From NCBI GenBank assembly GCA_023390815.1, contig JAEWCC010000003.1, positions 1 through 64,000 of the forward strand: 64,000 nt of DNA. Direction: 5' to 3'. Position numbers and translations under genes: made by a program. The notes under the pieces are model-generated. The model was given only the letters and a program-made list of their open reading frames with translations, was not told the origin of the DNA and made no database searches. Origin of the DNA: Bacillota bacterium. GTDB taxonomy: Bacteria; Bacillota; Clostridia; Christensenellales; SZUA-584. Shown here piece after piece: positions 60,357 to 64,000 of this stretch (position 1 is its first letter; every line of letters begins with the position of its first letter).

Positions 60357-61826
60357 ATGCAGCATGCTGTCCCGGCTTGTGAAATCGCTATGGCTTTAAG
60401 CTTTTTGAAACAGAACACGTCACAGCGCTGTGACAACATACTCGGCGGCTCTATCACCAAGACGCTGCTGATGCTCTCGCTTCCCACACTCATGATGGGT
60501 GTTGTGCAGTGCGCGATACCGCTCATCGACGGTCTTTTCATCAACAATATCGCGGGAACCAACGCCGCAGGCGCCATTACGTACTGTACGCCGATCATCG
60601 GCATGGTCGTGGGTCTCGCGCAAGGCCTCGGGTCCGCGGGCATGGCGGTAATCGGCCAGACCAATGGCAAGGGTCAGCTTGCGGAAGGCCGCCGCATCTC
60701 CACGCAGCTGATCGTGTTCACTTCGATGCTGGGCATCGCGCTCGCACCGGTTCTGTTTGCTTTGGCTTACCCCTTATCAGGTTTTGTCAATTCAGAGATA
60801 TCGCAGGGCGTATTCACGTATATTGCGCTCAACGCGCTCGTCATCCCCTTCTCTTTTCTCGAATCGATCTACAACGCGATCAAGAATGCCAACGGCAACC
60901 CCGAAGCGACGTTCATACGCATGGTCATCCTGCTCGTCGTAAAGGTGATATTCAACGCGCTGTTCATTGCAGTGCTGCGCTGGGATATCGTCGGCGCTGC
61001 GATGGCTTCGCTCGCTTCCAACATGGTGATCACCATTTGGATGTACTTTGAGCTTTTTATTAAGAAGGGCCCAGAACAACTGAGTTTGAAGGGCTTCAAG
61101 CTTGACAAGGCCGTTATCCGCATGCTCGTCCGGATCGGTCTGCCCACCATGCTCTCCAATCTTATGATCTACATCGGCTTCTATCTCATCAACAACGAGG
61201 TGGAAAAGTACGGTCCCATCGTGCTGACCGGTCAGGGCATCGCCAACAACATCGTCAATGTTTGTTTCACGCTGCCTGCCGCATTCGGCTCCGCCGTAAC
61301 GACCATGGTCAGTATGAACGTGGGTGCATGCCAGAGTGAGCGGGCGCGCAGAACCTGCTTAATGGGCTGCTTGTGGAGCGCCCTTACCGCTGCCGCGCTC
61401 ATCGCCATCATCGTGCCCCTCTCCGGCAGCCTCACCGTTCTGTTCACCCGTGAGGCGAAAGTGCTGGAAGTAGCCAACCGTTCGCTGCATATCTATACTT
61501 ATTCCGTCGTGGGCTTCGGCGTCTGCATGACGCAAATCGGTGCTTTTATCGGCCTTGGGCGCACGCACGTATCGCTGGTCATGGGGGTGCTGCGCATCTG
61601 GTTCCTGCGGTACCTGTTCGTGCTCGTGACAGAACCTCAGCTTGGCGTTTACTCCGTGTTCTGGGGCAACCTGTTTTCCAACTATGTGAGCGCTGTCATC
61701 ACCACGGTGATGATACTGCGCGTCAAATGGGTATCCGTCATCGATAACCGCTCCGGCTTTGCGGCCTCCGCCCGGCAATGGATGGAACAAAAACGTGCAC
61801 GGCTGCGGGACCACTTCATCAGCTGA
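60357..61826 (+). CDS. MATE-family efflux transporter
   Basis: About 489 residues, twelve predicted membrane helices. Typical MATE features: LGGSITKTLLMLSLPTLM at the start, VVGLAQGLGSAGMAVIGQ, and the duplicate half starting with IRMLVRIGLPTMLSN. Exports drugs or metabolites with Na+ or H+. Substrate unknown. ATG 60357 has AAAGGGG; an internal ATG at 60390 is possible. Divergent from the NlpC gene. Confidence 0.9.
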   Translation: MQHAVPACEIAMALSFLKQNTSQRCDNILGGSITKTLLMLSLPTLMMGVVQCAIPLIDGLFINNIAGTNAAGAITYCTPIIGMVVGLAQGLGSAGMAVIGQTNGKGQLAEGRRISTQLIVFTSMLGIALAPVLFALAYPLSGFVNSEISQGVFTYIALNALVIPFSFLESIYNAIKNANGNPEATFIRMVILLVVKVIFNALFIAVLRWDIVGAAMASLASNMVITIWMYFELFIKKGPEQLSLKGFKLDKAVIRMLVRIGLPTMLSNLMIYIGFYLINNEVEKYGPIVLTGQGIANNIVNVCFTLPAAFGSAVTTMVSMNVGACQSERARRTCLMGCLWSALTAAALIAIIVPLSGSLTVLFTREAKVLEVANRSLHIYTYSVVGFGVCMTQIGAFIGLGRTHVSLVMGVLRIWFLRYLFVLVTEPQLGVYSVFWGNLFSNYVSAVITTVMILRVKWVSVIDNRSGFAASARQWMEQKRARLRDHFIS

Positions 61827-61972
61827 ATTCAGTATTTGATGTTCTTTGGCCTGGGAGCCAAGTGATGGCGGAAGAAAAGGGGCGTTTCCACGATGGAGCC
61901 TACTTGCTCCCAAAAAACCTAGACACATTATCTTCCCGTTTTAACCCCCTGTCAATACTTTCGGACAAGTCC

Positions 61973-62001
61973 TTGAGTTTGCGTCATCCATGTAATAAAA
62001 T
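61973..62001 (+). promoter_or_regulatory. Promoter of the small ABC transporter operon
   Basis: TTGAGT (61973-61978) and TAAAAT (61996-62001) are 17 nt apart. Transcription starting near 62008 supports the ATG at 62037 rather than an upstream GTG at 62004. Confidence 0.55.
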
Positions 62002-62036
62002 GGGTGCAAAAGATCAACACTTGTCAGGACGGTTTT

Positions 62037-62879
62037 ATGGAAGACACACTGCTCAGCGCAGCCCATATCTGTAAAAAATATAACGGCCGTACGATTCTGA
62101 ACGATATTTGCCTCTCGGTGCGGCGCGGCGAAGCGATTGCGCTGGTCGGCGAAAACGGCTGCGGCAAAAGCACGCTGCTGCGCGTCCTCTCCGGCCTCAC
62201 CCAACCCACGGCAGGTACAGTACAGACCAATCCCTCTGCGAGGCTGGGGCTCATCCCCGACCGGTACGAAAAAATCAGCCTGACCGTCACGCGTTTCATG
62301 TCGCACATGCTGGCGCTGGAGAAGCTGGAATCCGACGCTGCGCAGCGTTATTACCGCATGTTCGCGCTTGAGGATATGCTGGACATGCCAATGAAATATC
62401 TGTCCAAGGGTACGCTGCAAAAAGTGGCTGCTGTGCAGGCGCTGGTCGGGCAGCGGGACCTCCTGTTCGTAGACGAACCGCTTTCAGGACAGGATGCGGT
62501 CTCCAGACGAAATTTTGCCGAGGAGCTGCTTTCCCGCAAAAACGCGGGTACGGCCATTCTGATGGCGGTTCACGAGCCGCTGCTGATTGAAACGCTGGCG
62601 GACCGCATATTCGAGATTCGGGACGGACTGTTGGAAGACGGCACAGCATATGCATGCCGGCATCAAAGGACGCGGTGTGTTTTTCTGTTGGATTGCGGGG
62701 AGACCGAACTCGGCGTTTTACTGCGCGGCGCAGTGCCCGAAGCGCAGATTGCAATCAGCTCCTTCGGGCAGCGGATGCGGCTCGAAGCCGACAGCACCCA
62801 CTCTGTCAGCCTGCTGCGCGCGCTGCTCGATGCGCGCATCCGTATCGTTAAATTCGAGGAGGGCGAAACGCCATGCTGA
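62037..62879 (+). CDS. ABC transporter ATP-binding protein
   Basis: About 280 residues, single ATPase domain plus a C-terminal ~70-residue extension. Walker A VGENGCGKST, signature-like YLSKGTLQKV (LSGGQ altered), Walker B LLFVDEPLSGQD, switch His in VHEPLL. This is the pattern of two-gene ABC-2-type exporters. Overlaps the membrane protein start by 7 nt. Confidence 0.92.
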   Translation: MEDTLLSAAHICKKYNGRTILNDICLSVRRGEAIALVGENGCGKSTLLRVLSGLTQPTAGTVQTNPSARLGLIPDRYEKISLTVTRFMSHMLALEKLESDAAQRYYRMFALEDMLDMPMKYLSKGTLQKVAAVQALVGQRDLLFVDEPLSGQDAVSRRNFAEELLSRKNAGTAILMAVHEPLLIETLADRIFEIRDGLLEDGTAYACRHQRTRCVFLLDCGETELGVLLRGAVPEAQIAISSFGQRMRLEADSTHSVSLLRALLDARIRIVKFEEGETPC

Positions 62880-63598
62880 GGGCACTGTTTCGGTATGAGA
62901 ACGACAAGCTGCTCCACAGCGGCAGGTTCGTGCTGCCATTGCTGTTGCTGATCGGATATATCGGCATCGCCTATGCGATCGCTCCGCTCAGCATACTCGA
63001 CAGCTTTTCGATCTGCGCGCTGGTGGTCTTCGCGCTGATGCTTGCTACAGGCGTGATGCTGGGCGCTTTGAGCGAACCCGCGGTTGAACAGACAATGCTC
63101 GTTAAGATGCCGCGCCCCTATTTTCTCTATTTGGCGAAGGTGTTGCTCACCGCCGCGGTCAGCCTCGTATTCGCGCTGATTGCCGCGCTCGGTCCATTGC
63201 TGCTGCACGTGCTGGGCGGATTCAATCTGTTTATCCGCCCGGTGGTATTCTCCGACATTGCCTCCGGCATCGCGCTGTTCTGGCTAACCGGCCTTTGCGG
63301 CGGCGTGCTGGGGCTGCTCGCAAACCCGCGCATCCTCCCAAGCCGCAAATCGGCGGTACTTTTAAGCGCCACAGTGGGGCTGATCATCCTCGTAAAAGGC
63401 GCGCTCGTCAAAGCGCTCGCGGCGCTTCAATATCTGCTGTGGATTCTTCCGCCCATATACGACGCAAGCGTTGCCTACAGCGCGGGCGATTATTTCAATC
63501 TGGCCCACGCATGGCCGTGGCTGTTATGGCTTGCCGCTTATACTGCTGCCGAGGCTGCGGCGTACATCCTGCTCATGCGCATACGGCGTTTCGAATAG
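62873..63598 (+). CDS. ABC transporter membrane protein
   Basis: 241 residues with about six hydrophobic helices (LLLLIGYIGIAYAIA, ALVVFALMLATGVMLG, AVSLVFALIAALGPLLL and others). No further family motif seen. Overlaps the ATPase gene and is clearly its partner; substrate unknown. Confidence 0.8.
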   Translation: MLRALFRYENDKLLHSGRFVLPLLLLIGYIGIAYAIAPLSILDSFSICALVVFALMLATGVMLGALSEPAVEQTMLVKMPRPYFLYLAKVLLTAAVSLVFALIAALGPLLLHVLGGFNLFIRPVVFSDIASGIALFWLTGLCGGVLGLLANPRILPSRKSAVLLSATVGLIILVKGALVKALAALQYLLWILPPIYDASVAYSAGDYFNLAHAWPWLLWLAAYTAAEAAAYILLMRIRRFE

Positions 63599-63607
63599 CG
63601 GATATAA

Positions 63608-63633
63608 AAAATGCCGGGATAACCCGGCATTTT
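63608..63633. terminator. Bidirectional terminator
   Basis: An 11-bp perfect stem AAAATGCCGGG/CCCGGCATTTT with a 4-nt loop, T-rich on the right and A-rich on the left. Serves the ABC operon and the convergent glycosidase gene. Confidence 0.88.
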
Positions 63634-63643
63634 GTTTTGTCTA

Positions 63644-64000
63644 TTATGGCTCTGAATCAGACACAAGCGTCGATTCTCCAAACATCAGCGCATCGGGGAT
63701 GCTGCGCTGACCGTAATACTCGCCGCTGTACAGGCTGATATGCTCGCCCAGGAAAGCCATGGTAGCGCTCGCGCCGCCGTCAAAGTTGTAAGCGACCTCG
63801 CAGCCGTAGGAATCGAACAGTTCGGCCAGTTCTGTCAGCGTCATGCCATTGGTAGGCTCCGGCGGCCGACCCTGCACAACAACCAGCAGGTAATGATACG
63901 GTTCGATCATGCCTGCCGCCGCGCGCGGATTCTTCTTTCTGAGACGATGCTTGTCTAGACCCTCCTGGATCACGCCGTCTTTGATCAGCGTCGGCCCGAA
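63644..64000 (-). CDS. Phosphodiester glycosidase family protein (5' part beyond window)
   Basis: The last ~118 residues of a minus-strand gene that enters from the right edge. FGPTLIKDGVI is in frame up to the window end. NPRAAAGMIEP, YLLVVVQGRPPEPTNGMTL, and YNFDGGASATMAF match the NAGPA/DUF2233 phosphodiester glycosidase domain (exopolysaccharide or cell-wall linked). The start is outside the window. Confidence 0.85.
   Translation of the reverse strand, partial: FGPTLIKDGVIQEGLDKHRLRKKNPRAAAGMIEPYHYLLVVVQGRPPEPTNGMTLTELAELFDSYGCEVAYNFDGGASATMAFLGEHISLYSGEYYGQRSIPDALMFGESTLVSDSEP

Overview
The window looks like chromosome from an anaerobic, spore-forming member of the class Clostridia (Bacillota). 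Pointers are the spore genes (cotJABC, spoVG, a coat-like protein), the low-G+C-type housekeeping set (rapZ-whiA-crh, CarD, a YacL-type PIN/TRAM protein), a biotin-dependent sodium-pump decarboxylase, Shine-Dalgarno sites close to AGGAGG, and moderately high G+C coding sequence. I cannot name the genus. No tRNA, rRNA, CRISPR array, prophage or transposase was seen.

Region 1 (1-7.9 kb, plus strand): the end of a YesN-type response regulator, then a ribose/galactose-type ABC importer (ATPase, permease, lipoprotein binding protein), a zinc polyol dehydrogenase and a xylulokinase. Together they suggest uptake of a sugar alcohol, oxidation to D-xylulose and phosphorylation to xylulose 5-phosphate.

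Region 2 (8-22 kb, mostly minus strand): a bacterial microcompartment (BMC) locus. Shell genes are three BMC-H, three BMC-P and one PduT-like BMC-T. Enzymes are two deoxyribose-phosphate aldolase (DeoC) homologues with encapsulation-like N-termini, a class II aldolase, a CoA-acylating aldehyde dehydrogenase, PduL, PduS and a flavoprotein-like protein. There is no glycyl radical enzyme, diol dehydratase or ethanolamine lyase. The gene set fits a sugar-phosphate-utilising (SPU-like) BMC, in which an aldolase makes the aldehyde inside the shell and it leaves as acyl phosphate. One DeoC carries a C-terminal ferredoxin-like cysteine motif. Sugar dehydrogenases, a ribulose-phosphate-epimerase-like protein and a SorC regulator are interleaved.

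Region 3 (22-34 kb, minus strand): a second sugar importer operon (binding protein, ATPase, two permeases, SDR, aldo/keto reductase, cupin-like protein, FGGY kinase), a second SorC regulator and a UlaE-type L-xylulose-5-phosphate 3-epimerase. A 12-bp palindromic motif, about TRACATWTGTYA, recurs in the promoters of region 3 and of the BMC operons and probably ties them into one regulon.

Region 4 (35-64 kb): core genome. It holds rho, a membrane/acyltransferase fusion, an IMPACT-family gene, tyrS, spoVG, a PIN/TRAM gene, carD, a SodC-like gene, an FHA-rodA-pbp-uvrC run, murB-PHP-rapZ-whiA-crh, a coat-like gene, an oxaloacetate-decarboxylase-type operon, cotJABC, an NlpC/P60 hydrolase, a MATE transporter, a small ABC exporter, and the start of a phosphodiester glycosidase gene cut by the window edge.

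Coordinates given for starts are my choice from ribosome-binding sites and family alignment; several differ from the longest open frame.
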